Origin: SAR202 cluster bacterium Io17-Chloro-G7
Lineage (GTDB): Bacteria > Chloroflexota > Dehalococcoidia > UBA3495
Direction of reading: 5' to 3'
Assembly (NCBI GenBank): GCA_002817055.1
Contig: MUCU01000056.1
Span: forward strand, 1 to 46,584
Length of the DNA: 46,584 bases
Position numbers and translations under genes: made by a program. Of the stretch, positions 1 through 8,614 are shown one piece after another. Under the pieces are notes generated by a model that saw nothing but the letters and a program-made list of their open reading frames with translations, did not search any database and was not told where the DNA came from. Position 1 is the first letter of the stretch. Each line of letters opens with the position of its first letter.

Positions 1-134
1 CCGTCAAGGGTTTGGAGATTGTTAGAATCGACCCTGACCGCAATCTAATCTTGCTCAAAGGCGGGATCCCAGGCGCACCCAACAGCCTGGTGCAAATTCG
101 GCGGACCAACAAGAAGGTTGCCAACGCTAGCTAA
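1..134 (+). CDS. rplC: 50S ribosomal protein L3, C-terminal fragment
   Basis: The window opens inside this gene; 44 codons are readable, from GTC at base 3 to the TAA stop at 132-134. The residues include KGGIPGAPNSLVQIRRTNKK, which fits the conserved L3 C-terminus (a G-x-(I/V)-PG-x-x-x-x-(L/V) segment followed by a basic tail). L3 binds 23S rRNA near the peptidyl-transferase centre and helps initiate 50S assembly. Its position directly before rplD is the standard S10-operon order. The start lies outside the window. Confidence 0.9.
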   Translation, partial: VKGLEIVRIDPDRNLILLKGGIPGAPNSLVQIRRTNKKVANAS

Positions 135-239
135 CCTAAAGTTATGAATTCGGCCAAGCCGGGTCGATTTGGCATCCCGGCCTGAGCCGGTATCAACAAG
201 ACCGGCGACTCGGCGCAATCTGATAGCAGGGTTTATTAC
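135..239 (+). promoter_or_regulatory. rplC-rplD spacer with two stem-loops
   Basis: This 105-base spacer can form two consecutive hairpins. One has arms GCCGGG (158-163) and CCCGGC (176-181); the other has arms GCCGGT (186-191) and ACCGGC (201-206). No U-run follows either, so they are not ordinary intrinsic terminators. L4 is the autogenous regulator of the S10 operon in gamma-proteobacteria through the operon leader. A role for these stems in L4 control is only inferred from their position just before rplD. Confidence 0.35.
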
Positions 240-1115
240 ATGGAAATTACGGTAAAAAATCAAAGCGGCGAAACGTTGGAGACCATAGATTTGGCCGACG
301 CCGTCTATAACGTGCCGATGAACCATTCGTTGGTGCACCAGGCATTGGTGATCTACCAACTGAATAAACGCCATGGCACTCATGACACCAAGACCCGTGC
401 TCAAGTATCCGGCGGAGGGCGGAAGCCTTGGATTCAGAAGCATACCGGCCGCGCCCGGCAAGGCAGCATCAGATCTCCTCAATGGCGTCATGGTGGTGTG
501 GTTTTCGGCCCCCACCCAAGGAGCTACCGGAAAGCCCTGCCCCAACGCTTCCGCCGATTAGCCCTTAAATGCGTGCTGTCAGACAAGGCGCGGCAGGACC
601 GTTTAATTTGCTTGAATAGCATGGACACGCTGGACGGCAAGACCAAGTCGATGGTTAGCCTCCTCCAAAACCTGAACATAAGCGGATCGGCCCTTGTGAT
701 AACCAAAGACGCCCAGGAACCGGTAGTCCGATCAGCCAAGAATCTAGGCAATATTTGGACGCTGCCCGTTAATCTGCTCAACGCCCACGAATTGTTGCGG
801 CGTGAAACAGTGATTATGACAGTGGAGGCAGCGCGTTGGGCCGAGGAGTTTTTCCAACGGGAGCCCGACCGCAAAAGGATAAAAATCGGTGAATCCGATT
901 CAACCGTAGGTACAATCGAGGCTCCGGTAGACGACGAAGTAAGCGTGGAACCGGTGGCCCAAGCGGAAGAAGAGCCCCAGCCTGAAGTTACAGAATCCCC
1001 GATGGCCGAGGCGGTCGAAGGTGAACCGGCAGATTCGGAGGCTGCAGACGAAGAACAGTCCCCGGAGCTGGAACAAGCAGGGGAAGAAACCACCCAGGAC
1101 CAAGAGGAAGCCTAG
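240..1115 (+). CDS. rplD: 50S ribosomal protein L4 with long acidic C-terminal tail
   Basis: L4 is a primary 23S rRNA-binding protein whose internal loop lines the peptide exit tunnel. Residues 1-205 read as canonical L4, with the basic loop GGGRKPWIQKHTGRARQG at about 58-75 and a C-terminal Rossmann-like part ending near IMTVEAARWAEE. The family is usually about 205-215 residues; here 291 are encoded. Residues from about 219 to 291 form a Glu/Asp/Pro-rich tail with no recognisable fold. The stop directly abuts the rplW start (1115/1116). The acidic tail is the odd point, because ribosomal proteins are normally basic. The L4 assignment is secure. Confidence 0.97.
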   Translation: MEITVKNQSGETLETIDLADAVYNVPMNHSLVHQALVIYQLNKRHGTHDTKTRAQVSGGGRKPWIQKHTGRARQGSIRSPQWRHGGVVFGPHPRSYRKALPQRFRRLALKCVLSDKARQDRLICLNSMDTLDGKTKSMVSLLQNLNISGSALVITKDAQEPVVRSAKNLGNIWTLPVNLLNAHELLRRETVIMTVEAARWAEEFFQREPDRKRIKIGESDSTVGTIEAPVDDEVSVEPVAQAEEEPQPEVTESPMAEAVEGEPADSEAADEEQSPELEQAGEETTQDQEEA

Positions 1116-1400
1116 ATGAACATTCATCAGGTATTATTAAAGCCCACCATCACGGAAAAAAGCACGATTCTACAAGAATCCGGAAAGTACACGTTCCGCG
1201 TGGATTCGAAAGCCAATAAAGTACAAGTAAAAGAAGCCGTGGAAAAGAGCTTTGACGTTACAGTATTAGACGTCAATATCACCAAAACCCATGGCAAGCG
1301 AAAACGTTACGGTTCGAGGATTACAAAAAAACCGGATATCAAGAAAGCGGTAGTGACCTTAGCACAGGGTGACCGCATTAACTTGATCGAAGGTCTTTAA
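1116..1400 (+). CDS. rplW: 50S ribosomal protein L23
   Basis: L23 sits at the exit of the 50S peptide tunnel and docks trigger factor, SRP and the translocon. The 94-residue product has the family length. It starts with the typical pattern HQVLLKPTITEKST and contains KYTFRVDSKANKVQVKEAVE, a characteristic L23 signature, followed by a basic loop (KTHGKRKRYGSR). The ATG begins immediately after the rplD stop, so translational coupling with L4 is likely. Nothing unusual is seen. Confidence 0.97.
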   Translation: MNIHQVLLKPTITEKSTILQESGKYTFRVDSKANKVQVKEAVEKSFDVTVLDVNITKTHGKRKRYGSRITKKPDIKKAVVTLAQGDRINLIEGL

Positions 1401-1455
1401 ACCCTGAAATTGGTCAGACCTGTTCATAAAGAGCGGTCTTATAAGGAAATTTGGC

Positions 1456-2289
1456 ATGCCGCTAAAGAACTTAAAGCCGATAACGCCGGGTACGCGCAAT
1501 GCAGTGCGGCCTTCTTTCGAGGACATTACTCGGCGGAAGCCGGAGAAATCCCTGCTATCGCCTCTAGCTAATCACGCTGGACGCAATAACCGGGGGAAGA
1601 TTACAACGCGAAGCAGAGGCGGGGGCTCGCGCCGCATGTATCGGAATGTGGATTTCAAACGCACGAAAGATGGTGTCCCTGCTCGGGTTGTTTCGATTGA
1701 GTATGACCCTAACCGGACCACCCGCATAGCCCTGATATTTTATGCCGACGGGGAAAAGAGCTATATTCTAGCCCCGCACGCTTTGTCGGTGGGAGACTGG
1801 GTACAGTCGGGACCCGACGCGGAAATAAGCCCGGGTAATAACCTGTCGCTAAGGTCTATCCCCACGGGGACGATCATCCATAACCTGGAATTGACGCCGG
1901 GGCGGGGTGGCCAATTGGCGCGAAGTGCCGGAGTCGGCGCACAAGTGCTGTCCCGGGAAGGTGAGTATGTGTTGATCCGCTTGCCGTCGGGGGAAATGCG
2001 ACGGGTGTTGCTCAACTGTCGGGCAACCGTCGGCCAGTTGTCAAATCCGGACCACAAAAACGAAAGCCTTGGCAAGGCGGGAGCCAGTCGCCACTTGGGA
2101 AGGCGCCCTCACGTTAGGGGTGTGGCTATGAACCCGGTGGACCATCCTCACGGCGGCGGCGAAGGTCGTTCGCCCATCGGGATGCCGGGGCCCAAGTCCC
2201 CTTGGGGGAAACCAACGTTGGGTTACAAGACCCGGCGGAAAAACAAGGCTTCAAGCAAGTTTATTTCTCGCCGAGGCAGGAGACGTTAG
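1456..2289 (+). CDS. rplB: 50S ribosomal protein L2
   Basis: L2 is among the most conserved large-subunit proteins; it is needed for subunit association and supports the peptidyl-transferase centre. The 277-residue product has family length. It carries the N-terminal [19 protein letters not shown] segment, and the C-terminal motif [16 protein letters not shown] at about residues 223-238 contains the conserved His. AAGGAA about 8 bases upstream serves as ribosome binding site for the ATG at 1456. It lies 55 bases after rplW and one base before rpsS. No anomalies. Confidence 0.98.
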   Translation: MPLKNLKPITPGTRNAVRPSFEDITRRKPEKSLLSPLANHAGRNNRGKITTRSRGGGSRRMYRNVDFKRTKDGVPARVVSIEYDPNRTTRIALIFYADGEKSYILAPHALSVGDWVQSGPDAEISPGNNLSLRSIPTGTIIHNLELTPGRGGQLARSAGVGAQVLSREGEYVLIRLPSGEMRRVLLNCRATVGQLSNPDHKNESLGKAGASRHLGRRPHVRGVAMNPVDHPHGGGEGRSPIGMPGPKSPWGKPTLGYKTRRKNKASSKFISRRGRRR

Positions 2290-2290
2290 T

Positions 2291-2578
2291 ATGTCCCGGT
2301 CTATAAAAAAAGGACCGTACGTTCATCCCAAATTGATGAAAAAGGTGGAGGCGCTACAGCGCTCGGGTGGTAATACGGTGATTCGAACCTGGTCGAGGGC
2401 CTCCATGATTATGCCAGAAATGGTCGGAATGACTTTCGGCGTTCACGACGGGCGCCGCCATGTCCCGGTATTTGTCACAGAAAATATGGTGGGGCACCGC
2501 TTGGGCGAGTTCTCTCCTACCCGTACCTACCGGGGCCATGTGGGCGGACGGTCGGAACGGGCCACCAGAGTGAGGTAA
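2291..2578 (+). CDS. rpsS: 30S ribosomal protein S19
   Basis: S19 is in the head of the 30S subunit, partners S13 and contacts the A-site region. The 95-residue product has the family's length and opening ([19 protein letters not shown]). It also has the core [27 protein letters not shown] and the C-terminal TRTYRGH. It begins one base after the rplB stop and is followed three bases later by rplV, so the three genes are tightly co-translated. Nothing unusual. Confidence 0.98.
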   Translation: MSRSIKKGPYVHPKLMKKVEALQRSGGNTVIRTWSRASMIMPEMVGMTFGVHDGRRHVPVFVTENMVGHRLGEFSPTRTYRGHVGGRSERATRVR

Positions 2579-2581
2579 GCA

Positions 2582-2929
2582 GTGCCGCCTGTCAGAGCTT
2601 TCGCCAAAGGAGTAGGAGCGTCGCAGAAGCGGCTCAAGCCAATCTTAGACCTGGTCAGAGGCCGGGACGTAGATGATGCGCTGAATACATTGGGATTAAT
2701 GACATCGCCTTGGGCCAAAACCGTGGCCAAGGTGGTAAAGTCGGCGGCGGCAAATGCTGAGAACAATATGTTCATGGACCGAGACAACCTCAAGATTGTG
2801 AGGATCACAGCCGACGAAGCCCGCCCGATCAAGCGATTTCGGCCAAGGGCTAGAGGGCGGATTGGCCGAATTATCAAAAGAAGCAGTCACATCACAGTTG
2901 TAGTTAATGATCGAAACGAGGAGGCCTAA
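2582..2929 (+). CDS. rplV: 50S ribosomal protein L22
   Basis: L22 lines the exit tunnel with an extended beta-hairpin and binds several 23S rRNA domains. The 115-residue product shows typical features: SQKRLKPILDLVRGRDVDDAL near the N-terminus, AAANAENN in the middle helix, and the hairpin with the basic tip FRPRARGRIGRI. The start is a GTG at 2582, just after the rpsS stop; no ATG fits the conserved N-terminus. Its 3' end lies just before the rpsC ribosome binding site. Confidence 0.96.
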   Translation: MPPVRAFAKGVGASQKRLKPILDLVRGRDVDDALNTLGLMTSPWAKTVAKVVKSAAANAENNMFMDRDNLKIVRITADEARPIKRFRPRARGRIGRIIKRSSHITVVVNDRNEEA

Positions 2930-2933
2930 GACC

Positions 2934-3668
2934 ATGGGCCACAAGACTCATCCCTACGGGTTCCGGTTGGGTATCATCAAGGACTGGAAAGCCCACTGGT
3001 TTGCTCCCAATACGTCGTCGTACCGCAAGCTGGTCTTGGAAGATTTGAAGCTTAGAGATGCCATTAAGAATGAATACAAGTCGTTCTCGGACGCCGGGAT
3101 ATCCCGGGTAGAGATCGACCGTGGCGCGCAAGACAACGTCATCAACATTCATTCGGCCCGGCCAGGGATACTCATCGGCAGGGACGGAGAGCGGGTGAAA
3201 AACCTGCGGGGCCGTCTGGAGGATATCACGTCCCGGAAAGTGCAACTCAATATTATCGAGGTTGATTCTCCAGAAATCGACGCTTTCTTAGTTTGTAGGA
3301 ATATCTCGGACCAACTGGAACGCCGTGTCGCCTACCGGCGGGCGATGCGCCAAGCAGCGCAACGGGCCATGCAAGGCGGCGCACAAGGTATCAAGATTAT
3401 CGTCAAGGGTCGAATTTCAGGTTCGGAAATCGCCCGAGTGGAGAAGCTGATGCTCGGTCGGGTGCCACTGCACACTCTCCGGGCCAACATTGACTACGGG
3501 GTAACCGAAGCCAATACTGCCATGGGTTGTATCGGCATCAAAACCTGGATTTACCACGGTGAGATTCTGCCGCCACCTCCCGAGGAAGTCGAAGAACTGG
3601 AAACCATTGAGGTCACCGTCCAAGCGGATGCCCCGGATGAAAACCTGGAATTGTTGGACGATATCTAG
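2934..3668 (+). CDS. rpsC: 30S ribosomal protein S3
   Basis: S3 forms part of the mRNA entry channel and has helicase-related basic residues. The start is taken at ATG 2934 (MGHKTHPYGFRLG), which matches the conserved N-terminus and follows a GAGGAGG ribosome binding site; an in-frame ATG at 2907 would add an atypical nonapeptide overlapping rplV. The 244-residue product has the KH motif ARPGILIGRDGERV at about 70 and the C-terminal domain with KIIVKGRISGSEIAR. The last 30 or so residues are Glu/Asp-rich (PPPPEEVEELETIEV), an acidic tail of the kind also seen on L4, S17 and RNA polymerase alpha here. Confidence 0.97.
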   Translation: MGHKTHPYGFRLGIIKDWKAHWFAPNTSSYRKLVLEDLKLRDAIKNEYKSFSDAGISRVEIDRGAQDNVINIHSARPGILIGRDGERVKNLRGRLEDITSRKVQLNIIEVDSPEIDAFLVCRNISDQLERRVAYRRAMRQAAQRAMQGGAQGIKIIVKGRISGSEIARVEKLMLGRVPLHTLRANIDYGVTEANTAMGCIGIKTWIYHGEILPPPPEEVEELETIEVTVQADAPDENLELLDDI

Positions 3669-3726
3669 GAAGGACGTTCTACGGTAACAACCTGAATGCT
3701 GCCTTAGACTGGTCAAGGAGATACCG

Positions 3727-4161
3727 ATGTTACAACCCAAACGGACCAAATACCGCAAGGTTATGCGTGGTCGCCGCAAGGGCATGGCGACCACAGCGAA
3801 TAGCGTCGATTTTGGAGAATTTGGACTGAAGGCTATGGCCACGGATTGGATCACGGCCCGCCAGATTGAAGCGGCCCGAGTTGCGGTAACCCGTCGACTA
3901 AGGCGCGGTGGACAGGTTTGGGTAAGGTTATTCCCGGATAAATCGGTTAGCAAGAAGCCGGCAGAAGTGCGCATGGGCGGCGGAAAGGCGGCCGTAGACC
4001 ACTGGGTGGCCGTGGTTAAGCCGGGCAGGATTATGTTTGAAGTGGCGGGCGTCCCCCCGCAAGACGCTATTGCAGCCTTGAAATTAGCGGCCCACAAATT
4101 GCCTATACCAACCAAGACCGTGAGTCGCAATCGGATGAACGCATCGGCAGCCGAGGGCTAG
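3727..4161 (+). CDS. rplP: 50S ribosomal protein L16
   Basis: L16 helps shape the A-site and the subunit's late assembly. The 144-residue product fits the family length. It shows the opening [19 protein letters not shown], the basic stretch [20 protein letters not shown], and the conserved [26 protein letters not shown] upstream of ATG 3727 is the ribosome binding site. The gene follows rpsC by 58 bases and precedes rpmC, the normal order. No anomaly. Confidence 0.98.
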   Translation: MLQPKRTKYRKVMRGRRKGMATTANSVDFGEFGLKAMATDWITARQIEAARVAVTRRLRRGGQVWVRLFPDKSVSKKPAEVRMGGGKAAVDHWVAVVKPGRIMFEVAGVPPQDAIAALKLAAHKLPIPTKTVSRNRMNASAAEG

Positions 4162-4212
4162 AAGCGTGCGGGATTAGGAAATTAGTTTTTAGATTAAGAA
4201 GGGAAAAGGGCT

Positions 4213-4407
4213 ATGCGGGTCCACGACGTTAGAGAACTAAACGACGACCAACTCCGGGAAGAGCTTACCAAGGCTTACCGTGAGTATCAAAACCTTCGGT
4301 TCCGGATGACAACCAATCAGTTGCCGGATACCAATCAGCCCAAATTGGTTAGGAAGTCCATCGCTCGTCTCAAAACAATCATGCGAGAGCGCGGATTAGA
4401 TCAATAA
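4213..4407 (+). CDS. rpmC: 50S ribosomal protein L29
   Basis: L29 is a small helical protein beside L23 at the exit tunnel. The 64-residue product has two predicted helices, with the usual RELNDDQLREELTKAYREYQ and the C-terminal LVRKSIARLKTIMRERGL. A purine-rich AAGAAGGGAAAAGG stretch precedes the ATG and acts as ribosome binding site. The place between rplP and rpsQ is canonical. Nothing unusual. Confidence 0.96.
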   Translation: MRVHDVRELNDDQLREELTKAYREYQNLRFRMTTNQLPDTNQPKLVRKSIARLKTIMRERGLDQ

Positions 4408-4441
4408 ATAGACTCATAAAAAAACCGCGGAGTACCAAATA

Positions 4442-4861
4442 GTGGCTAAAGAGATGCGGAAAGTTCGCACCGGAACAGTGGTGCGTACCCGGACCGAAAA
4501 AACCACGGTCGTCGAAATGGTATGGAAACAACGGCACCGTTTGTACCGCAAGCAGATGCGGCGGGTCGCCCGATTCTACGTCCATGACCCATTGGGCCAA
4601 TGCAAGCTTGGCGACGTGGTGCGGATTCAAGAAGTCCGCCCTATCTCCAAAACCAAACGGTGGCGACTATTGGAAATCCTTGAACGGCACCAGGTCGCAG
4701 AAGTGCGGCCTACGGAATTGGAGGCCGACGCGGACGTAATATTGGCCCCACAGGCCAACCTAGACGCTGATGAAGCGGCGGATGCTGAATTGCAAGATGA
4801 CTTTGAGGCCAACGAAGAACTGCCAGACGAGGGCGAAACGGAAGAGGACGAAGACGAATGA
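4442..4861 (+). CDS. rpsQ: 30S ribosomal protein S17 with acidic C-terminal extension
   Basis: S17 is an early-binding 30S protein with an OB fold. Residues 1-90 match the family, with [20 protein letters not shown], the HRLYRK loop and [19 protein letters not shown]. The usual length is 80-90; here 139 residues are encoded. Residues from about 92 onward form a strongly acidic tail ending in an uninterrupted Glu/Asp run. The start is a GTG at 4442. The 3' end overlaps the rplN ATG by four bases (ATGA), indicating translational coupling. The S17 call is secure; the tail's role is unknown. Confidence 0.96.
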   Translation: MAKEMRKVRTGTVVRTRTEKTTVVEMVWKQRHRLYRKQMRRVARFYVHDPLGQCKLGDVVRIQEVRPISKTKRWRLLEILERHQVAEVRPTELEADADVILAPQANLDADEAADAELQDDFEANEELPDEGETEEDEDE

Positions 4862-5226
4862 TCCAGACATATACACGGCTCACCGTTGCCGATAATAGCG
4901 GGGCCAAGGTTATCCGGTTGATTAATATCCCCGGGAGCGGGCGCCGCAAGTTTGCTCACGTGGGTGACGTGGTCGTTTGTAACGTCCGGGAAGCTGCCCC
5001 CAACTCCCCGGTGAGAAAAGGGGAGATTGTAAAGGCGGTGGTAATCCGCCAAGCGCAAGGCCGACGCAGGCCCGACGGCACCTACATTAAATTCGACGAC
5101 AATGCCGCAGTGCTGATCTTGGACAACCGGTTGCCCCGGGGAACCCGAATTTTCGGACCGGTGGCTCGGGAACTTCGAGACAAGGGTTTCATGCGGATTA
5201 TATCTCTGGCGCCTGAGGTGGTATAA
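4858..5226 (+). CDS. rplN: 50S ribosomal protein L14
   Basis: L14 forms an intersubunit bridge and is the docking site for ribosome silencing factor. The 122-residue product is the standard length and opens [19 protein letters not shown], a family signature. Further conserved parts are the region [21 protein letters not shown] and [21 protein letters not shown]. Its start overlaps the rpsQ stop and its stop overlaps the rplX start by one base, so all three are coupled. No anomaly. Confidence 0.98.
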   Translation: MIQTYTRLTVADNSGAKVIRLINIPGSGRRKFAHVGDVVVCNVREAAPNSPVRKGEIVKAVVIRQAQGRRRPDGTYIKFDDNAAVLILDNRLPRGTRIFGPVARELRDKGFMRIISLAPEVV

Positions 5227-5546
5227 TGCGCATCCGCAGCGGCGACAATGTGCTAGTAATAGCTGGGAAAGAAAAGGGGAAAACCGGTCGAGTGGACCGG
5301 CAAATCCCCAAAAGCGACCGGGTGATTGTGGAAGGCGTAAATATGATCACTCGCCATGTTCGCCCTAGGCCCGATGTTCGCCAGTCAGGGCGCATCCAGC
5401 AGGAAGCGGCAATTCACGCATCAAATCTGTCTTTGATTTGCAACAAATGTAACCGCCCGATAAGACCCACGTCAATCACTTTGGAAACAGGGGCCAGAGT
5501 TCGGGGCTGCCCCAAATGTAAGGAAGTAATCGATGATATCGGATGA
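5226..5546 (+). CDS. rplX: 50S ribosomal protein L24 (four-cysteine form)
   Basis: L24 is an assembly-initiator protein with an N-terminal KOW domain, seen here as [18 protein letters not shown] at residues 6-23. The product has 106 residues, and the C-terminal part holds two CxxC pairs (Cys72/Cys75 and Cys95/Cys98), a zinc-ribbon arrangement found in many L24 proteins. The ATG overlaps the rplN stop by one base, and the 3' end overlaps the rplE start by 14 bases. The long overlap fixes L24 and L5 as a coupled pair. Confidence 0.96.
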   Translation: MRIRSGDNVLVIAGKEKGKTGRVDRQIPKSDRVIVEGVNMITRHVRPRPDVRQSGRIQQEAAIHASNLSLICNKCNRPIRPTSITLETGARVRGCPKCKEVIDDIG

Positions 5547-6363
5547 GTCCCAGTCCTCGGATGAGCTGAACCAGGATAGCTCCAACGACGCAACCGAGGG
5601 ACAAGACGGAAAACCGGAGGCTCAAGCCTCTGGCGAAGAAAACCCACAACCCGCAGCTCAAGAAGCAGTTGGAGAAGCCGCCCAGCCTGAAGCCCAGGCC
5701 GAGCAAGCCCCATCGCGGCAAAGAGCGGCCAGAAGCGGTGGAAGGACATCACGTGCCCAACGTACTACAGCAAGCGCCAGAGCCGCTGAAGAAGCGGTTC
5801 CTCTAGAGGCGCCGCCTAAGCCCCGCCTTTTGGAAATGTACCGGACCACAATTGTTCCGGCTATCATGGAAGAATTTGGGTTTACCAACCCCATGCGGGT
5901 GCCGCGGGTCCAAAAAATAGTGTTAAACATTGGTTTGGGCGAAGCCCTAACCAACAGCCGGGCCATGGATGGCGCAACCGGTGACCTAACCACCATTAGC
6001 GGGCAAAAACCGGTCATAACCCGAGCTCGCAAGTCAATTGCCGGCTTTAAAATTAGGGAAGGCAACCCGATCGGTACTTCCGTAACGCTCAGGGGAGCCA
6101 GGATGTACCATTTCTTGGACCGCCTAATTAATATGGCCCTGCCTCGTATTCGAGACTTCCGGGGTATCCCTCGAAGCGGTTTTGATGGGCGGGGCAACTT
6201 CTCCATCGGTATTAGGGAGCAGATAATATTCCCGGAGATCGACTATAACCAGATAGACAGAATACGTGGTCTGCAAGTGACCATCGCAACCAGCGCCCGC
6301 AACGACGAAGAAGGGATTCGCCTGTTGGAGCTTTACGGCATGCCCTTTATTCGTCAAACTTAG
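5533..6363 (+). CDS. rplE: 50S ribosomal protein L5 with about 95-residue N-terminal extension
   Basis: L5 binds 5S rRNA in the central protuberance. The L5 core begins near residue 97 ([18 protein letters not shown]) and runs to the end, with the signatures [36 protein letters not shown] and the C-terminal [20 protein letters not shown]. The core has the usual length of about 180. Residues 1-95 are a low-complexity Gln/Glu/Ala/Ser-rich extension that becomes basic near 61-83. AAGGAAG six bases before ATG 5533 supports this start; the only internal ATG near the core (5836) has no ribosome binding site and would clip the conserved N-terminus. The extension overlaps rplX by 14 bases. Confidence 0.93.
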   Translation: MISDESQSSDELNQDSSNDATEGQDGKPEAQASGEENPQPAAQEAVGEAAQPEAQAEQAPSRQRAARSGGRTSRAQRTTASARAAEEAVPLEAPPKPRLLEMYRTTIVPAIMEEFGFTNPMRVPRVQKIVLNIGLGEALTNSRAMDGATGDLTTISGQKPVITRARKSIAGFKIREGNPIGTSVTLRGARMYHFLDRLINMALPRIRDFRGIPRSGFDGRGNFSIGIREQIIFPEIDYNQIDRIRGLQVTIATSARNDEEGIRLLELYGMPFIRQT

Positions 6364-6388
6364 TCGACCTAATAAACAGGAGACAAAA

Positions 6389-6574
6389 TTGGCCAAGTCT
6401 TCCAAGATTCAAAAATGGTTAAGGGAACCGAAATTCCCCAGCCGGGCCAACAGTCGCTGCCATCGCTGCGGTCGGCCGAAGGCATACATACGGTATTTCG
6501 GCATTTGCCGCATTTGCTTCCGCCAGTTGGCCCTTAACGGCGAATTGCCCGGAGTGCGCAAGGCCAGCCTTTAG
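6389..6574 (+). CDS. rpsN: 30S ribosomal protein S14, zinc-binding type
   Basis: S14 is a late-assembly protein in the 30S head. This is the short 61-residue zinc form, with Cys24/Cys27 and Cys40/Cys43 (CHRCGRP and CRICFR) around the conserved RYFGIC. The start is a TTG at 6389 ([10 protein letters not shown]) with GGAGA upstream; no ATG precedes the conserved region in frame. This zinc form is typical of Gram-positive and many deep-branching bacteria. It sits between rplE and rpsH as usual. Confidence 0.96.
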   Translation: MAKSSKIQKWLREPKFPSRANSRCHRCGRPKAYIRYFGICRICFRQLALNGELPGVRKASL

Positions 6575-6595
6575 GCTGTCGGTGACAATTTTTAG

Positions 6596-6614
6596 CACTG
6601 GCTTGAAGCCAGTG
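6596..6614 (+). other. Perfect hairpin between rpsN and rpsH
   Basis: CACTGGCT (6596-6603) and AGCCAGTG (6607-6614) form an 8-bp stem with a three-base loop. No U-run follows, so termination is unlikely. It lies 30 bases before the rpsH ATG and could affect mRNA processing or S8 translation. That role is inference from position only. Confidence 0.4.
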
Positions 6615-6644
6615 GATAGGTAAACTCCAGGAGAGTAAATAATC

Positions 6645-7043
6645 ATGCCGGTTACGGATCCAGTAGCGGATATGTTGACCCGCATTCGTAACGCAATCCA
6701 AGTTAAGCACGATTCGGTGAACGTCCCTCACTCCAAGCTTAAGGTTGCCATCGCTAGGATCCTCAAGGAAGAGGGCTACATCCGAGATTACGACATGCCT
6801 CGCGGCCAAGCACATCCGACCATCCGCATACATCTGACCTACCGTGAAGCCCGAGCTCCAGCCATCACAGGCCTGAAACGGGTCAGCAAGCCCGGCCTAC
6901 GGACCTATGTGGGCAAGGGAGAGATTCCGCGGGTGTTCGGTGGCTTGGGGGTTGCTATTCTATCAACTTCCAAGGGAGTGATGGGTGGCCGTCAAGCCTG
7001 GCGCCAAGGAATCGGGGGGGAGTTGCTCTGCTATGTCTGGTAA
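6645..7043 (+). CDS. rpsH: 30S ribosomal protein S8
   Basis: S8 binds the central domain of 16S rRNA and represses the spc operon in enterobacteria. The 132-residue product has family length and opens with the signature [13 protein letters not shown]. The C-terminal [32 protein letters not shown] is the S8 RNA-binding region, with the conserved STSKGVM. CAGGAG precedes ATG 6645. Its end overlaps the rplF start by 11 bases. Confidence 0.98.
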   Translation: MPVTDPVADMLTRIRNAIQVKHDSVNVPHSKLKVAIARILKEEGYIRDYDMPRGQAHPTIRIHLTYREARAPAITGLKRVSKPGLRTYVGKGEIPRVFGGLGVAILSTSKGVMGGRQAWRQGIGGELLCYVW

Positions 7044-7620
7044 TAACGGTGGCGAAAATTCCCAAGAACGTACCCTTTCCAGGATCGGTCGCAAGCCAAT
7101 TCCAGTTCCATCCGGAGTGGACGTCCAGATAGAGTTTGACGGAGTGACGGTGAAAGGTCCCTTGGGCACCTTGACTCAAAAATACCACCCGGAGGTTAAG
7201 GTAACCCTCGGCGACGGAATGGTCGTGGTGGAACGTCTCTCGGAACGGAAGTTTCATCATTCCCTGCACGGTTTAACCAGAAGCCTGATTTCCAATGCCA
7301 TCGTCGGAGTCACCGAAGGATACACCAAGACTCTAGAGTTAATGGGCGTCGGTTATCGGGTCCAAGCGGCTGGCGACGGAATAATATTGAACGTGGGCTA
7401 CAGCCACCCGGTGGAGATTCACCCAGAGGAAGGGGTGACCATGCAGGTGGAAGGCAATAACCGGGTGCACGTACGGGGCATCGACAAACAAAAAGTGGGA
7501 AGCTTGGCAGCTCAGGTGCGCCGAGTTCGACCACCCAATGCCTACAAGGAAAAAGGAATTCGATACCAGGGCGAATTGCTGCGGTTCAAGCCCGGCAAAG
7601 CCGCGGCACGGAAAGCCTAG
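7033..7620 (+). CDS. rplF: 50S ribosomal protein L6
   Basis: L6 lies near the GTPase-associated centre. I chose ATG 7033, overlapping the rpsH stop, over an in-frame upstream start at 6985 that would bury 48 more bases in rpsH. The product has 195 residues. About 16 polar residues precede the canonical opening [17 protein letters not shown]. The C-terminal domain carries [12 protein letters not shown] and the signature [19 protein letters not shown]. The GGGGGGAGTTG stretch just upstream can serve as ribosome binding site. rplR follows after two bases. Confidence 0.95.
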   Translation: MSGNNGGENSQERTLSRIGRKPIPVPSGVDVQIEFDGVTVKGPLGTLTQKYHPEVKVTLGDGMVVVERLSERKFHHSLHGLTRSLISNAIVGVTEGYTKTLELMGVGYRVQAAGDGIILNVGYSHPVEIHPEEGVTMQVEGNNRVHVRGIDKQKVGSLAAQVRRVRPPNAYKEKGIRYQGELLRFKPGKAAARKA

Positions 7621-7622
7621 CT

Positions 7623-7991
7623 ATGTCCAAAGATAGAAATTCTCGAAAATATAGGGTCGTTCGACATCTGCGCGTTCGTAAAAAGGTTCAAGGCAGCGGA
7701 GAGCGCCCCCGGCTATGCGTGTTCCGCAGCTTGCACCATATCTACGCCCAGGTGATAGACGACAACACGGGCCGTACGCTCGCTGCGGCGTCCAGTCTGG
7801 AAGCGGCCGTCGGAACAGATTCGGAGTCGTTGCCCAAGTTGACGGTTTCGCAGACTGTGGGCAAACTGGTTGCGGAGCGGGCCAAGGAGAAAGGAATCAG
7901 CCGGGTGGTCTTTGACCGTGGCGGATACAAGTATCACGGTCGGGTTAAGGCCTTGGCTGAGAGCTCCAGGGAAGCGGGACTGGTTTTTTAA
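7623..7991 (+). CDS. rplR: 50S ribosomal protein L18
   Basis: L18 binds 5S rRNA with L5. The 122-residue product shows the basic N-terminus [17 protein letters not shown], then [21 protein letters not shown]. It ends with the family signature [19 protein letters not shown] followed by REAGLVF. It begins two bases after rplF. Nothing unusual was seen. Confidence 0.98.
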   Translation: MSKDRNSRKYRVVRHLRVRKKVQGSGERPRLCVFRSLHHIYAQVIDDNTGRTLAAASSLEAAVGTDSESLPKLTVSQTVGKLVAERAKEKGISRVVFDRGGYKYHGRVKALAESSREAGLVF

Positions 7992-8077
7992 TAAAACCGA
8001 ATTGATTATTGAACCTACGGTGGGGCAGATCTTGGGATAATAGATATGGTGTTTGAACTGAGGAGGAACTTTAGCTA

Positions 8078-8614
8078 ATGGTTGGCGCATTCGATAGAGG
8101 CCAATTCGGTCGCCAAAGGGATGAAGATCCATCTGGCATGTCCGAGCGGGTTGTGTACACCCGGCGTATTTCCAAGGTGGTAAAGGGCGGCAGACGGTTG
8201 CGGTTCAACGCTTTGGTAGTAGTTGGGGACGGGCAAGGGCGTGTAGGCGCAGGGCTGGGTAAAGCGCTGGTTATTCCCGATGCAGTCCGGAAAGGCAACG
8301 CCGTCGCTCGCCGCACCATGGTGGATATTCCTCTGAAAGGCAACACAATACCGCAGCAGATAACTGTGAAGAAAGGCGCTACCATCGTTCTGATAAAGCC
8401 AGCACGAGAAGGAACCGGCGTAATTGCGGCGGGAGCGATGCGGGCAATGCTGGAACTTGGTGGCGTGCGGGATGTGGTGGGCAAGTCTTTGGGTTCCAGG
8501 AACCCAATCAATATTGTCTACGCTACACTTGAAGCTCTCAGGCAGCTCCGTGACCCCCAAGTCGAACTAGCCAAAAGAGGGCGATTATCGTCTGAGTCAG
8601 CAAAAACTGGATAG
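8078..8614 (+). CDS. rpsE: 30S ribosomal protein S5
   Basis: S5 is in the mRNA entry region of the 30S subunit and affects decoding fidelity. The 178-residue product has the double-stranded-RNA-binding N-terminal domain (RISKVVKGGRRLRFNALVVVGDGQGRVG). It is followed by the C-terminal domain with GTGVIAAGAMRAMLELGGVRDVVGKSLGSRNP. A strong GAGGAGG site precedes ATG 8078. About 21 extra polar residues come before the core. An unusually long gap follows before rpmD. Confidence 0.97.
   Translation: MVGAFDRGQFGRQRDEDPSGMSERVVYTRRISKVVKGGRRLRFNALVVVGDGQGRVGAGLGKALVIPDAVRKGNAVARRTMVDIPLKGNTIPQQITVKKGATIVLIKPAREGTGVIAAGAMRAMLELGGVRDVVGKSLGSRNPINIVYATLEALRQLRDPQVELAKRGRLSSESAKTG

Noticed and set aside
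3417..4130. Minus-strand open frame of 237 codons across rpsC and rplP
   Set aside because: It crosses two secure ribosomal genes and their spacer on the opposite strand.
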